Of a stretch of DNA of 64,000 nt, positions 41,914-50,644 are shown piece by piece. How positions within the stretch are numbered: the stretch's first letter is position 1; the number at the start of each line of letters is the position of its first letter. The notes beneath the pieces are model-generated. The model was not told the origin of the DNA, did not search any database, and saw nothing but the letters and a program-made list of their open reading frames with translations. Position numbers and translations under genes: made by a program. Source of the DNA: Ruminococcus sp. UBA1409 (GTDB lineage: Bacteria > Bacillota > Clostridia > Oscillospirales > Ruminococcaceae); assembly GCA_002305045.1 (NCBI GenBank), contig DBPX01000016.1, forward strand, positions 245,872-309,871, in the 5' to 3' direction.

Positions 41914-42822
41914 ATGAACATTTTAGTAATAGGCGGAGATTCACGCCAGATATACTGTGCAGGGCGACTTGCACTAATCGAGGATGTCAATGTTTTCACT
42001 CTCGGGCTTGACGAGGACGGCTCCGGCTTGAAGCAGATAAAGGGCGGGTCCAAGGGGTCGTTTTGGGAGACATCTCCTATGAACATCGCTTCCAGCTTCC
42101 CGGGCTTTGACGCCGTTATCCTTCCGTATCTTTCAACAAAGGACAGCTTAATAGTCTCAAAAAGAAGCGTAATTCCCTTTTCTGAGATAAAAGGGCTTAT
42201 AAAGCCGGGGACGGCTGTCTTTGCGGGGAGGCTGACCGAAGGCGAGACCGGGCTTCTTGTGGAGCTTGGCGCTAAGGTATACGACTGGTTTTCTGACGAG
42301 AGGCTCACTCTTTCCAACAGCAGGCTGACGGCAGAAGGCGCCGCTCAGATTATCATCAGGCGCTCTAAAAGGTCCTTGGGAGGCTCCAAGCTTTTAATCC
42401 TGGGCTGGGGAAGGCTGGCAAGGGAATGCTCGGAGCTGTTTTTAAGAATCGGGGCAGGAGTTTCGGTTTGGGCAAGACGAAGCGAGTCGCTAAAGGACGC
42501 CGAAAAATCCGGCTACACGGCTATCCCTGAGCTTATGTCTGCTCTTTCGGACGCCGACATAGTGGTCAGCACGGTGCCTGCCAGGATTCTAGGCGAGGCT
42601 GAGCTTTCCTCGCTAAAAAAGGACTCATGGATACTGGAGCTTGCCTCCAGCCCCTATTCCTTTGACCCAAGCCTTGCAAGGCTCATGGGAATATGCTACA
42701 GCATAGAGCCGGGAATCCCCGGAAGATTTACGCCGGAGTCGGCAGGCGCTGCGATGGCGGAATCGGTAATATCAAGGCTGGGGCTTGACCTAAACAGCCC
42801 TGACGAAGGGAGGGAGCATTAG
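41914..42822 (+). CDS. dpaA: Dipicolinate synthase subunit A
   Basis: DpaA (SpoVFA) with DpaB makes dipicolinic acid from dihydrodipicolinate in the mother cell late in sporulation; the product is stored with calcium in the spore core. The 302-residue protein has an N-terminal MNILVIGGDSRQIYCAGRLA segment (shown in part), a central Rossmann GxGxxG-type LLILGWGRLARECSE, and the VSVWARR and VVSTVPARIL blocks of the NAD(P)-binding domain. The C-terminal PGIPGRFTPESAGAAMAESV is typical. It is followed 7 nt later by dpaB. The asd-dapG genes that follow in Bacillus are absent. The gene shows the organism is, or was, a spore former. Confidence 0.94.
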   Translation: MNILVIGGDSRQIYCAGRLALIEDVNVFTLGLDEDGSGLKQIKGGSKGSFWETSPMNIASSFPGFDAVILPYLSTKDSLIVSKRSVIPFSEIKGLIKPGTAVFAGRLTEGETGLLVELGAKVYDWFSDERLTLSNSRLTAEGAAQIIIRRSKRSLGGSKLLILGWGRLARECSELFLRIGAGVSVWARRSESLKDAEKSGYTAIPELMSALSDADIVVSTVPARILGEAELSSLKKDSWILELASSPYSFDPSLARLMGICYSIEPGIPGRFTPESAGAAMAESVISRLGLDLNSPDEGREH

Positions 42823-42829
42823 CCCAGAG

Positions 42830-43429
42830 ATGAAAAGCATAGACAAAATAAGGGTCGGCTATGCCGTGACAGGCTCCTTCTGCACCCTTGCCAAAAGCCT
42901 CGAGGCGGCGGCAAGGCTTAGCTCTGCGGGCTACAGCCTGACTCCGATTTTTTCCTTCAATGCCTACTCGATAGACACCCGCTTCGGAACTGCAAATATG
43001 CAAAGAGAGGCTTTTGAAAGAGTCACCGGCAAGAAAATCATCCACACGATTGAGGACGCCGAGCCGATAGGTCCAAAGAGGATGTTTGATATCCTGATAG
43101 TCGCTCCCTGCACCTCAAACACTATTGCAAAGCTTGCGGGAGGGATAAACGATACTCCTGTCACCATGGCGGTAAAGAGTCATCTTAGAAACCAGCGTCC
43201 TGTGCTTCTGGGCGTCTCTACCAACGACGCTCTCGCCGCCTGTGCAAAAAACATCGGAGCCCTCATGTCGGCAAAGAATTACTACTTCCTCCCCTACCGT
43301 CAGGACGATTATCTTCTCAAGCCGTTTTCGATGGTCGCAGACTTTTCCTACATGGAAAGGTGCGTAGAGCTGGCTCTCAGCGGAATTCAGCTTCAGCCTA
43401 TGGTGTTAGGAGCAAATCCGAATGAATAA
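42830..43429 (+). CDS. dpaB: Dipicolinate synthase subunit B
   Basis: DpaB (SpoVFB) is the flavoprotein-fold partner of DpaA. The 199-residue protein shows the flavoprotein (HFCD-like) start IRVGYAVTGSFCTLAKSLEA, FGTANMQREAFE, DILIVAPCTSNTIAKLAGGINDTPV (quoted as two overlapping blocks in family order) and a late VSTNDALAACAKNIG. The length is typical. ATG 42830 follows GGGAGGG. It ends in front of two successive terminators and converges with spoVM and the long minus-strand cluster. Confidence 0.94.
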   Translation: MKSIDKIRVGYAVTGSFCTLAKSLEAAARLSSAGYSLTPIFSFNAYSIDTRFGTANMQREAFERVTGKKIIHTIEDAEPIGPKRMFDILIVAPCTSNTIAKLAGGINDTPVTMAVKSHLRNQRPVLLGVSTNDALAACAKNIGALMSAKNYYFLPYRQDDYLLKPFSMVADFSYMERCVELALSGIQLQPMVLGANPNE

Positions 43430-43439
43430 CTAAACTCGC

Positions 43440-43477
43440 CCGGCGTTCGCATATATGCGAGGTCCGTGGCGATTTTT
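43440..43477 (+). terminator. Terminator of dpaAB
   Basis: TCGCC (about 43437-43441) pairs with GGCGA (about 43468-43472) around an inner perfect hairpin CGCATATATGCG (43449-43460), followed by TTTTTT. Confidence 0.65.
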
Positions 43478-43509
43478 TATGGTCCGTAGCAGGAATACCC
43501 GCCAAAAAA

Positions 43510-43543
43510 GACGCCCGGAATTATTCCCGAGCGCCGTTTTTAT
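43510..43543. terminator. Bidirectional terminator between dpaB and spoVM
   Basis: GACGCCCGG pairs with CCGAGCGCC across a short A/T-rich loop, with TTTTT after the stem on the plus strand and TTTTTT after it on the minus strand. It would end both the dpaAB transcript and the spoVM or long-cluster transcript. Confidence 0.8.
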
Positions 43544-43567
43544 GCTATGTTCAATTCTGCGTCGGAG

Positions 43568-43657
43568 TCAATAGCTGCCGTACTCCCTTTTGACGCCGAA
43601 GATTATCCTAAGCAGCCCCCGTATCGCACGGTTTGGCTTAAAGACGATAATTTTCAT
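43568..43657 (-). CDS. spoVM: SpoVM-like stage V sporulation micropeptide (29 aa)
   Basis: A 29-residue ORF starts at ATG 43657 with an excellent ribosome binding site (AAGGAGG plus AGGAGA) and reads MKIIVFKPNRAIRGLLRIIF followed by GVKREYGSY. Bacillus SpoVM (26 residues, MKFYTIKLPKFLGGIVRAML then GSFRKD) shares the MK start, Lys7, a nearby Pro (position 8 here, 9 in Bacillus), the G-x-x-R spacing and the small amphipathic-helix design that recognises the convex forespore membrane and anchors SpoIVA. Its position after rsgA in the prpC-prkC-rsgA cluster matches the Bacillus spoVM neighbourhood. Too short for ordinary gene calling. Assignment rests on pattern plus synteny. Confidence 0.85.
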   Translation of the reverse strand: MKIIVFKPNRAIRGLLRIIFGVKREYGSY

Positions 43658-43742
43658 TCTCCTGCCTCCTTAATGCAATATATTACACTATATTCAGGAA
43701 AATAAAATTTGCCATAGGGAATAAGTATCCGCCGAGGTCACG

Positions 43743-44630
43743 CTACCTCTTTTTATCAAGCTCCCACGGCTTTATCCTTTTTGCCTCCTCAAGCATAGCC
43801 TTATAGCTCTCATGCCTGCTCCTTGAAATAAGCCCAGAGGAAACAGCATTTAAAACTCCGCAGTCAGGCTCCGCAGAATGGGTGCAGTCGGGGAAGCGGC
43901 AGTCTCCTAAATGCTTAGAAAACTCCGGGAAGCAGTACGGAAGCTCCTTAGCCGTGATGGTATCGTATCTTCCCGTTTCAAAGCTTGAAAAGCCGGGGGT
44001 GTCCGCAATACAGCCGCCGCACTCCAGAGGATATATATCCGTCCTTCTGGTGGTGTGCTTACCTCTGCCGAGCTTTTTGCTTATCTCCTGAGTCTTTAAG
44101 CCAAGCTCCGGGCAGAGGTTATTTAACAGCGAGGACTTCCCGGAGCCGGAGTTTCCGGCAACTGCGGAAAACCTGTCCTTTAGCTCGCTAAGAAGCCCGT
44201 CAAGCCCCTCGCCGGTTATGTTGCAGACGCAGAAAACAGGATATATCCTTTTGTAGACCTCTAGGTAGTCTCCGGGAGGAAGCTTGTCAATCTTTGTAAA
44301 GACTATCACCGGGGAGATTCCCTTATACTCGGCTACAGCTAAAAACTTGTCTAAAAGCAACAGGTTTGGGTACGGCTCGCAGGTGGAGACGACAAAGACG
44401 ATAGAGTCAAGATTTGCAAGCGGAGGCCTTATTATCTGATTTTTCCTCTCGTGGATGGAGAGAATCACGCCGTCCTGAGGACAGAAGCTGACCCTGTCCC
44501 CGCAGTAGGGAGAGACACCGCCTATTCTTAACACCCCTCTTGGCTTACAGACCGACACTCCGCCGCTCCACATGACCCTAAAGCTCTCTCCCATAGAGCT
44601 GACAATCACTCCGTTTTCAATGTCAGCCAT
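43743..44630 (-). CDS. rsgA: RsgA, ribosome small-subunit biogenesis GTPase
   Basis: RsgA (YloQ/EngC) is a circularly permuted GTPase that checks 30S maturation. The 295-residue protein has an N-terminal OB fold (about 1-65), then G4 TKIDKL, the P-loop GNSGSGKSSLLN, the switch region GRGKHTTRRTDIYPL with G3 DTPGFSSF, and a C-terminal zinc knuckle (CRFPDCTHSAEPDC). Motif order G4-G5-G1-G3 confirms the permutation. TKxD replaces the commoner NKxD and the P-loop Ser-Gly is mildly variant; both occur in the family. It starts 1 nt after the prkC stop. Confidence 0.96.
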   Translation of the reverse strand: MADIENGVIVSSMGESFRVMWSGGVSVCKPRGVLRIGGVSPYCGDRVSFCPQDGVILSIHERKNQIIRPPLANLDSIVFVVSTCEPYPNLLLLDKFLAVAEYKGISPVIVFTKIDKLPPGDYLEVYKRIYPVFCVCNITGEGLDGLLSELKDRFSAVAGNSGSGKSSLLNNLCPELGLKTQEISKKLGRGKHTTRRTDIYPLECGGCIADTPGFSSFETGRYDTITAKELPYCFPEFSKHLGDCRFPDCTHSAEPDCGVLNAVSSGLISRSRHESYKAMLEEAKRIKPWELDKKR

Positions 44631-44631
44631 A

Positions 44632-46761
44632 TCAGAACAGACCGTTTACATCAATGAGTGCGAAGGCAAAGCTGGAATAGTTCTTGCAGACCCAGCTGCC
44701 GTCCTCGAAGTTTACATCGTACTGTGCAAGCTGAGTATACATCCCTGTTCTCGGACTCTTCAGCCTTGCGGACAGCTCGACGCTTCCGCTGCCGTAGACA
44801 GGAATCTCGATATAGCTTCCCGCATAGTTGCTGGCGCTGAAGAATACGCTCTCGCTCATCGCCTCGCCGTTTTGAGTGTTCTCTAAGACTATGCTGTAGG
44901 TGTTGCTTGCGCTTGCCGGGATGTCGACACGGACCACGACATAGCTCTGCGTCTGTCCGCCGGGGAGGACGCCGCCCTGCTCCAAATTTTCGGGCAGGTC
45001 TATATCGCCGGTGTCGTCAAACGGGTCGGAGACGGTTCCGTTGCCGTCCGAAACATAGATTGTGACGACTGTGTTTCTCGTAACGACCTCTCCCTCGATT
45101 ATATTCTGGGAGACTACGGTGTCAAGTGGCTCGCTGGACTCGATATACTGGACCTTGGGCACAAGATACGCAGCCTTTAGCATATCCTCAGCCTCCGAGA
45201 CCGTCCTTCCCTTTACATCGGGGACGGTAGTGTCCTCGGTGGAGGGACCTATGCTCACATATACCTTGACGGTAGAGCCTTCCTCAACCGAGGTATATGC
45301 CTCAGGGTCGGTCCTTACGACATACTCAGCCGCTATATCGTCGCTCTCCGTCTCGATGCGAAGATACTTTAGATTCTCGCCGTCAAGAGCGGCACTGGCG
45401 GAGTTGAAATGATAATTCACAACATCGGGGACGGTTACGCTCCTTGTTCCCTTGGATACTATTACCGTTATCGCAGAGCCTTTTTTGACTATTCTGCCCT
45501 CAGCCTTCCCCTGCTCGATTATGACTCCCGAGGGGTACTCTGAGTTATACTCCTCGCTGGCTACAAGCTGAATGTCAGGGTACTGCGCCCTTGCGTCGTA
45601 GAAGTTAAGCCCGATAAGGCTGGGCATCGTGTAGTCGTTTGACGACGAGGGAGCCGTCTTTAGCGATGACAGGACAACATGGGCAACAAAAAGCACTGCA
45701 ACTATCATAACAGTAACGGTCGTCGCCGTCAGAATCGGGAGAATGTAGTTGTGCCTAGGCTCCTCTATCTCGTAGTCCTCGTCATCGTCATATTCCTCCT
45801 GCGAAGGGATGTCCTCCTCGACATACTCCTGAGCCGCAGTTTTCCTTCTCCTTCCGGCAGGAAACGCAAAGGGAAGCTTCTTTTTGCTCCTCGGACGGCT
45901 AACAGGCTCCGAGGTGTAGCCGAAAACTATGCTCTGGTCCTGCTTGAACGCCTCTATGTCCCCTATCATCCCGGTTGCGGACTGATACCTCTGGTCGGGG
46001 TCCTTTTCCATCGCACGAAGGATTATCTCCTCAAGACCCTTGTACATCGTGGAGACATACTCAGACGGTCTTACAGGCTCCTCGTTCATATGCTTCAGGG
46101 CGACCGAAACAGGCGTCTCGCCGTCAAACGGCTTTCTGCCGGTCAGCATTTCGTACATGATAACGCCTACCGAGTAGATGTCGCTCCGCTCGTCGGTGCG
46201 CTCCCCTCTTGCCTGCTCCGGGGAGACATAGTGAACCGAGCCCATCGTCTTTTCGCCGGTGTTCTGGGGCGTCTGCCTTGAAAAGTTTGCGATTCCGAAA
46301 TCCATGACCTTGATGGTGCCGTCGGAGAGCTTCATTATATTCTGCGGCTTGATGTCACGATGGATGATTCCACGGTCGTGAGCAAGCTGGAGCGCCCTCA
46401 GAATCTGAATGGTGTAGTGTACGCACTCCCTCCACGGGACTATTCCAACCTGGTCGATGTATTCCTTTAAAGTTATGCCCTCGATTCTCTCCATGACTAT
46501 AAACTCGAGGTCCTTTTCATGCCCGACATCGAAAATCTTGACTATGTTCGGATGGCTCAAAACGGCAATAGCCTTGCTCTCGTTCCTGAAGCATCTGACA
46601 AACTCGGCGTTGGAGGAAAACTCAGCCTTTAGTATCTTGACGGCGACCGAGCGATTTTCCATAATGTCCCTGCCGATATACACATCCGACATCCCGCCGA
46701 TGCCCAGCCTGTCGATTATTTCATATCTTCCGTCGAGCCGAAGCCCTATCATATTATCCAT
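44632..46761 (-). CDS. prkC: PrkC-type Ser/Thr protein kinase with PASTA domains
   Basis: PrkC is a membrane Hanks-type kinase sensing muropeptides through extracellular PASTA domains; it controls spore germination, cell wall metabolism and translation in Bacillus. The 709-residue protein has GIGGMSDVYIG, VAVKIL, HRDIKPQN, DFGIANF and YVSPEQARGE in the N-terminal kinase domain (about 10-270), one membrane helix near 340-365, and three PASTA repeats (about 375-580) followed by an unassigned beta-rich C-terminus. I use ATG 46761 (MDNMIGLRLDG), 9 nt after GGAAAGG; upstream ATGs at 46767 and 46809 are less well placed. The cognate phosphatase prpC lies directly upstream. Confidence 0.95.
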   Translation of the reverse strand: MDNMIGLRLDGRYEIIDRLGIGGMSDVYIGRDIMENRSVAVKILKAEFSSNAEFVRCFRNESKAIAVLSHPNIVKIFDVGHEKDLEFIVMERIEGITLKEYIDQVGIVPWRECVHYTIQILRALQLAHDRGIIHRDIKPQNIMKLSDGTIKVMDFGIANFSRQTPQNTGEKTMGSVHYVSPEQARGERTDERSDIYSVGVIMYEMLTGRKPFDGETPVSVALKHMNEEPVRPSEYVSTMYKGLEEIILRAMEKDPDQRYQSATGMIGDIEAFKQDQSIVFGYTSEPVSRPRSKKKLPFAFPAGRRRKTAAQEYVEEDIPSQEEYDDDEDYEIEEPRHNYILPILTATTVTVMIVAVLFVAHVVLSSLKTAPSSSNDYTMPSLIGLNFYDARAQYPDIQLVASEEYNSEYPSGVIIEQGKAEGRIVKKGSAITVIVSKGTRSVTVPDVVNYHFNSASAALDGENLKYLRIETESDDIAAEYVVRTDPEAYTSVEEGSTVKVYVSIGPSTEDTTVPDVKGRTVSEAEDMLKAAYLVPKVQYIESSEPLDTVVSQNIIEGEVVTRNTVVTIYVSDGNGTVSDPFDDTGDIDLPENLEQGGVLPGGQTQSYVVVRVDIPASASNTYSIVLENTQNGEAMSESVFFSASNYAGSYIEIPVYGSGSVELSARLKSPRTGMYTQLAQYDVNFEDGSWVCKNYSSFAFALIDVNGLF

Positions 46762-46833
46762 AATCATTATCCTTTCCTCTCGGTTTTGGAGGTTCGAACT
46801 CAAAAGCAAGAAAGCAGTAAGGCCTCCTCTATA

Positions 46834-47562
46834 TCAAACACTTGCGATAACCGCAGTGATATTATCCTTTCCGTTTTTGGCGTTTACCCTGTCTATAAGC
46901 TCGTTGGCAGCCGTCTCTATCGGCTTTTTGTAGACTATGCTGTAGATAAGCTCGTCGCTCAGATAGTTCGTAAGACCGTCGGTGCAAAGAAGCAGGCTGT
47001 CGCCCTGGGATATCCCAAGCTCGAAATAATCTGCCTCTATCTCCGAGTCCACGCCTACAGCCCGTGTTATTACATTTTTCATGTTGTGGAGCTTCACCTG
47101 GGACTCCTCTACCACTCCCTTTGACCTAAAGAACTCCTCCATGGTATGGTCTGTGGTTATCTGGGTTATCCCCCTCTCGGACATGAGATACGCCCTCGAA
47201 TCGCCGACATTTACAACGCTTAGTATCCCGTTATGTATGATGGCGGCAACGCAGGTGGTGCCCATGCCGTGGTTGGACTCCTCCTCGCTTCCCTTACTGT
47301 AGACAAGGGCGTTTGCGGCGGATACGGCAGACATAAGCATAGCCTTTATGCTCTTAGGCTCCATGTCGCTTCTGAAGCTGAGCATCACACGGTCATATAC
47401 CGCTCCTGCCGCCATATCGCTTGCCAGTCCGCCGGACGCAGCTCCGCCCATACCGTCGCAGACGATTGCAAGAGCCGCACCGCCCTCAAGCATACTGACA
47501 CGGAAACGGTCCTGATTTTCATCCCTGAACCTGCCTATATCAGTCCTGCCGGTAATGAACAA
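46834..47562 (-). CDS. prpC: PrpC-type PP2C Ser/Thr phosphatase
   Basis: PrpC dephosphorylates PrkC and its substrates. The 242-residue PP2C protein shows the metal-binding motifs DENQDRF, VCDGMGGAASG, NVGDSRAY, TDGLTNYL and the C-terminal GKDNITAV. It is cytoplasmic. The start appears to be TTG 47562 (MFITGRTDIGR) with AAAGGGG about 10 nt upstream; no ATG or GTG fits the conserved N-terminus. It lies between rlmN and prkC exactly as in Bacillus. Confidence 0.95.
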   Translation of the reverse strand: MFITGRTDIGRFRDENQDRFRVSMLEGGAALAIVCDGMGGAASGGLASDMAAGAVYDRVMLSFRSDMEPKSIKAMLMSAVSAANALVYSKGSEEESNHGMGTTCVAAIIHNGILSVVNVGDSRAYLMSERGITQITTDHTMEEFFRSKGVVEESQVKLHNMKNVITRAVGVDSEIEADYFELGISQGDSLLLCTDGLTNYLSDELIYSIVYKKPIETAANELIDRVNAKNGKDNITAVIASV

Positions 47563-47587
47563 CTCAAAACACCCCTTTCAAAAAGCA

Positions 47588-48637
47588 TTATATTTCATAC
47601 TCCCGCCTTAGCTGACCGCAGGCGGCGTCTATATCCGAGCCTAGAGTCCTTCTTACGGTGGCGTTTATGCCAAGCTCGGTGAGCATACGGCAAAACGCTG
47701 CCGCAGACTGTCTGCTCGAGCTGTAATCTCTTTCCTTTATTTTGTTCACCGGGATTATGTTGACATGAGCGGGCATACCCCTTATCAGCGAGGATAAACC
47801 GAGAGCATCGCTTTTTGTGTCGTTCTCGCCGTCAATTAGGGCGTACTCGAAGGATATCCTCCTGCCGGTGACATCAAAGTAATGCCTGCACGCCCTCATA
47901 AGCTCGTCAAGCCCGTATTTATTGTTTATCGGCATCAGCCTAGACCTTGTTTCGTCGTTTGAGGCGTGAAGGGATATAGAAAGCGTCAGCTGAGATTTAA
48001 GCTCGGCAAGCTCGTATATCCTCTCGACAAGACCGCAGGTCGACAGAGACAGATGCCTAAGGCTCATCCCGGCTCCCTCCGGCGAGGAGAGTATGTCCAT
48101 AAAGGCTGTCACATTCTCGTAGTTGTCAAGAGGCTCCCCTATCCCCATCAAAACTATGCTTGATACCTTTCTTCCTGTCAGCCTCTCGGTTTCGTATAGC
48201 TGAAGAAGTATCTCGGAGGGGGCAAGATTTCTTTTAAAGCCGGCTATCGTCGAGGCGCAGAAGCGGCAGCCCATCCTGCATCCTACCTGTGTGGATACGC
48301 AGAGGGAATCGCCGTGCTCGTAGCTCATTATGACCGTCTCGATATGGTTGCCGTCCTCAAGCTCGTAAAGGAGCTTCTCGGTGCCGTCAATCCGGGAGGA
48401 CAGCCTTTTTACAGGATTAACAGACATTATCCTAAACTCATTTGACAGCCTTTTTCTTAGCTCCTCGGATAGGTTTGTCATGCTGTCAAAGTCCTTGACC
48501 CTTTTCTGGTGGAGCCATTTAAATATCTGCGACGCCCTGAAGCCCTTTTCGCCGTATTCAAGGAGGATATCACGAAGCTCGCCCTGTCTGAGCGATAGGA
48601 TATCCCTTTTTGTATCATAAGTGCCCTGGCAGGACAA
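47588..48637 (-). CDS. rlmN: RlmN, 23S rRNA/tRNA adenine-C2 methyltransferase
   Basis: RlmN is a radical SAM enzyme that methylates C2 of A2503 in 23S rRNA and A37 of some tRNAs. The 349-residue protein has the N-terminal helical domain ending LRQGELRDILLEYG, the cluster motif CRMGCRFC in TQVGCRMGCRFCASTIAGF, GIGEPLDNYENV, LSISLHASND and, near the C-terminus, Cys in DAACGQLR, which serves as the methyl-carrying or resolving Cys in the family. The start is probably TTG 48637, with GGGGTGAGG upstream. It is separated by 4 nt from rsmB. Confidence 0.96.
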   Translation of the reverse strand: MSCQGTYDTKRDILSLRQGELRDILLEYGEKGFRASQIFKWLHQKRVKDFDSMTNLSEELRKRLSNEFRIMSVNPVKRLSSRIDGTEKLLYELEDGNHIETVIMSYEHGDSLCVSTQVGCRMGCRFCASTIAGFKRNLAPSEILLQLYETERLTGRKVSSIVLMGIGEPLDNYENVTAFMDILSSPEGAGMSLRHLSLSTCGLVERIYELAELKSQLTLSISLHASNDETRSRLMPINNKYGLDELMRACRHYFDVTGRRISFEYALIDGENDTKSDALGLSSLIRGMPAHVNIIPVNKIKERDYSSSRQSAAAFCRMLTELGINATVRRTLGSDIDAACGQLRREYEI

Positions 48638-48641
48638 GTCC

Positions 48642-49943
48642 TCACCCCCTTTTTCTAAGTCTTGCTATGAAGAAGCCGTCCTTGCCCTGCTGCTCGGGAA
48701 TAATTGTAACCGTCGGGCTGGAATAGCCGGGTATATTCTCCGGCTCAAGCTCGGAATATTCGTCAAGAAGTCTTTTTACGATATTGTCGTTCTCGCACCT
48801 TCTTAATGTGCAGGTCGAGTATATCATTATCCCTCCCGGCTTGAGATAGCCTAAAGAGGTAGCCGCTATCTTATACTGAAGCTCGGGAAGAGAGTCAGCC
48901 TCCTCGGGGGACTGATACTTTATCTCCGGCTTCCTTCTTATCACTCCAAGACCTGAGCAGGGAACATCGCAAAGCACCCTGTCCGCCATGGGGATATCGC
49001 AGGAGTACACCGAGGCGTCGTTTAAGCCGGCTGTCACCGATTTAAGGCCGAGCCTTTTTGCTCCCTCGGCTATAAGCCCGACACGGCCTTTGTGGATATC
49101 GTAGGAATATATCCTGCCGCTGTCCTTCATATGCTGAGCTACCGTAAAGGACTTTCCTCCGGGAGCCGCACAGACATCAATTACCGTCTGCCCCGGCAAA
49201 GCCTCAAGGCTCAAGGCGGCTATCTGGCTGGAAAGGTCCTGAACATAAAGCATACCTTTCTTGTAGGCTGAAAGCTCCTCAATCGAGCCGGAGCGAAGAT
49301 TATACGAATCCGGGAAGCCGGGGATTTCCTCAATATCGGCGCCGTCAAGCTCAAGGCAGGATAAAATCTCCTCCCTTGAAAACCTGCAGCTGTTGAGCCT
49401 CAGCGTGACAGGAGGGCTTTCCAGCGACGAGGATAGAATCGAAGCCGCAGCAGCCTCTCCGTATTCCCTTGTCCAGCTCTTTATCAGCCACTGCGGGCAG
49501 GAATACTCGATAGAAAGACGCTCAAGCCGGGTCCTTCCCGTGGGGAGCCGCTTGCCGTCCCGAATAAAGGAGCGAAGAACTGCGTTTACAAAGCCGGAGG
49601 CTCCGATTTTTTTATCCCTCTTTAAAAGCCCTACGCTCTCGTTGACGGCAGCGCTGTCCGGCACGCTGTCCATATACAGAAGCTGGTAGATACCCATTCT
49701 GAGGGCGGCTCTTACATCCGGCGACAGGGAGGCCGTCGGTCTTTTTGAATAAAGAGAAATCACGGCGTCAAGGGTGAGCATACGCTCTATAGTCCCGTAG
49801 TAAAGAGCGGTTATAAACCTTTTGTCCCTTGCGTCCAGGCCGGAGTTTCGCCTAAGAGCATTGTCAAGCGCTATATTTGAATAGCTTTTGCTTCTTTCGG
49901 TCTCCAAAAGAAGCTCAAAGCAAAGCTCTCTTGGGGCTTTCAT
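48642..49943 (-). CDS. rsmB: RsmB, 16S rRNA m5C967 methyltransferase
   Basis: RsmB methylates C5 of C967 in 16S rRNA. The 433-residue protein has an N-terminal NusB-like RNA-binding domain (about 1-140, with LDNALRR and DKRFITALYYGTIER) and a C-terminal SAM domain with VIDVCAAPGGKSFTVA, YSYDIHKGRVGLI, DRVLCDVPCSGLGVIRRKPE (catalytic Cys) and MIYSTCTLRRCEND (second Cys). Its ATG overlaps the preceding protease stop in an ATGA arrangement, indicating coupling. Confidence 0.96.
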   Translation of the reverse strand: MKAPRELCFELLLETERSKSYSNIALDNALRRNSGLDARDKRFITALYYGTIERMLTLDAVISLYSKRPTASLSPDVRAALRMGIYQLLYMDSVPDSAAVNESVGLLKRDKKIGASGFVNAVLRSFIRDGKRLPTGRTRLERLSIEYSCPQWLIKSWTREYGEAAAASILSSSLESPPVTLRLNSCRFSREEILSCLELDGADIEEIPGFPDSYNLRSGSIEELSAYKKGMLYVQDLSSQIAALSLEALPGQTVIDVCAAPGGKSFTVAQHMKDSGRIYSYDIHKGRVGLIAEGAKRLGLKSVTAGLNDASVYSCDIPMADRVLCDVPCSGLGVIRRKPEIKYQSPEEADSLPELQYKIAATSLGYLKPGGIMIYSTCTLRRCENDNIVKRLLDEYSELEPENIPGYSSPTVTIIPEQQGKDGFFIARLRKRG

Positions 49944-50632
49944 CTGTCCCTGCGCCTTGAGCTGCCGACGATGAGCAAAAGCCTAAGTATGGTGGCAAGG
50001 CTGGATACAAGGGCGGCAACATATGTCATCGCTGCGGCGGAAAGCACCGAGCGGGACATTTTAAGCTCCTCGCCGACCAACATTCCCGAGGCCTCAAGGG
50101 TTGCAAGCGCTCTCTTGCTGGCGTTGAACTCCACAGGGAGCGTGACCGCCTGGAAAACAGCCATCAGCGAGTAAAGCAGGACTCCTAGCATGGCTATAGG
50201 ATAGCTTCCGAACAGCATCCCGACAAGCAGTATTACAAAGCCTGCCGATGAGCCGAAGTTTGTCACCGGGACGAGCGCCGACCTTATTTTAATCGGAGTA
50301 TATCCGGTTGCGTGCTGGACGGCGTGACCGCACTCATGTGCGGCTACCCCTATTGCGGCAACCGAGGTCGAGCCGTATACGCTGTCAGAAAGTGAGACGG
50401 TCCTCGTCTTTGGATTAAAGTTGTCGGTTAGGTTCCCGGAGATTTTTACCACCGCAACATCGTAAAGCCCGTTATCGTCAAGAATACGCCTTGCCGCCTG
50501 TGCTCCGGTGACTCCTCTTGAGCTTTGGACGCTTTGATACTTCGAGAAGGTGGAGCTTACCTTCATCTGTGCGTAAAGCCCGAACAAAAATGCGGGCAGT
50601 ATTATTAAATAGGTATAGTCAAACCAATACAT
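49940..50632 (-). CDS. YugP-type zinc metalloprotease
   Basis: A 230-residue integral membrane M48-related protease of the YugP (neutral zinc metallopeptidase) family. The first helix (about 5-22) is followed by GVTGAQAARRIL and the zinc motif AAHECGHAVQHATGY (HEXXH variant HECGH). Three more hydrophobic segments follow in the second half, and the C-terminus is basic. Its substrate is unknown. It sits between fmt and rsmB, an insertion relative to Bacillus but common in clostridial genomes. It overlaps rsmB by 4 nt. Confidence 0.93.
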   Translation of the reverse strand: MYWFDYTYLIILPAFLFGLYAQMKVSSTFSKYQSVQSSRGVTGAQAARRILDDNGLYDVAVVKISGNLTDNFNPKTRTVSLSDSVYGSTSVAAIGVAAHECGHAVQHATGYTPIKIRSALVPVTNFGSSAGFVILLVGMLFGSYPIAMLGVLLYSLMAVFQAVTLPVEFNASKRALATLEASGMLVGEELKMSRSVLSAAAMTYVAALVSSLATILRLLLIVGSSRRRDR

Positions 50633-50644
50633 ACTAAGCCTTTC

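Noticed and set aside
45679..46281. 200-codon plus-strand frame inside prkC
   Set aside because: Antisense to the kinase and transmembrane region; Arg/Leu-rich and without any motif.
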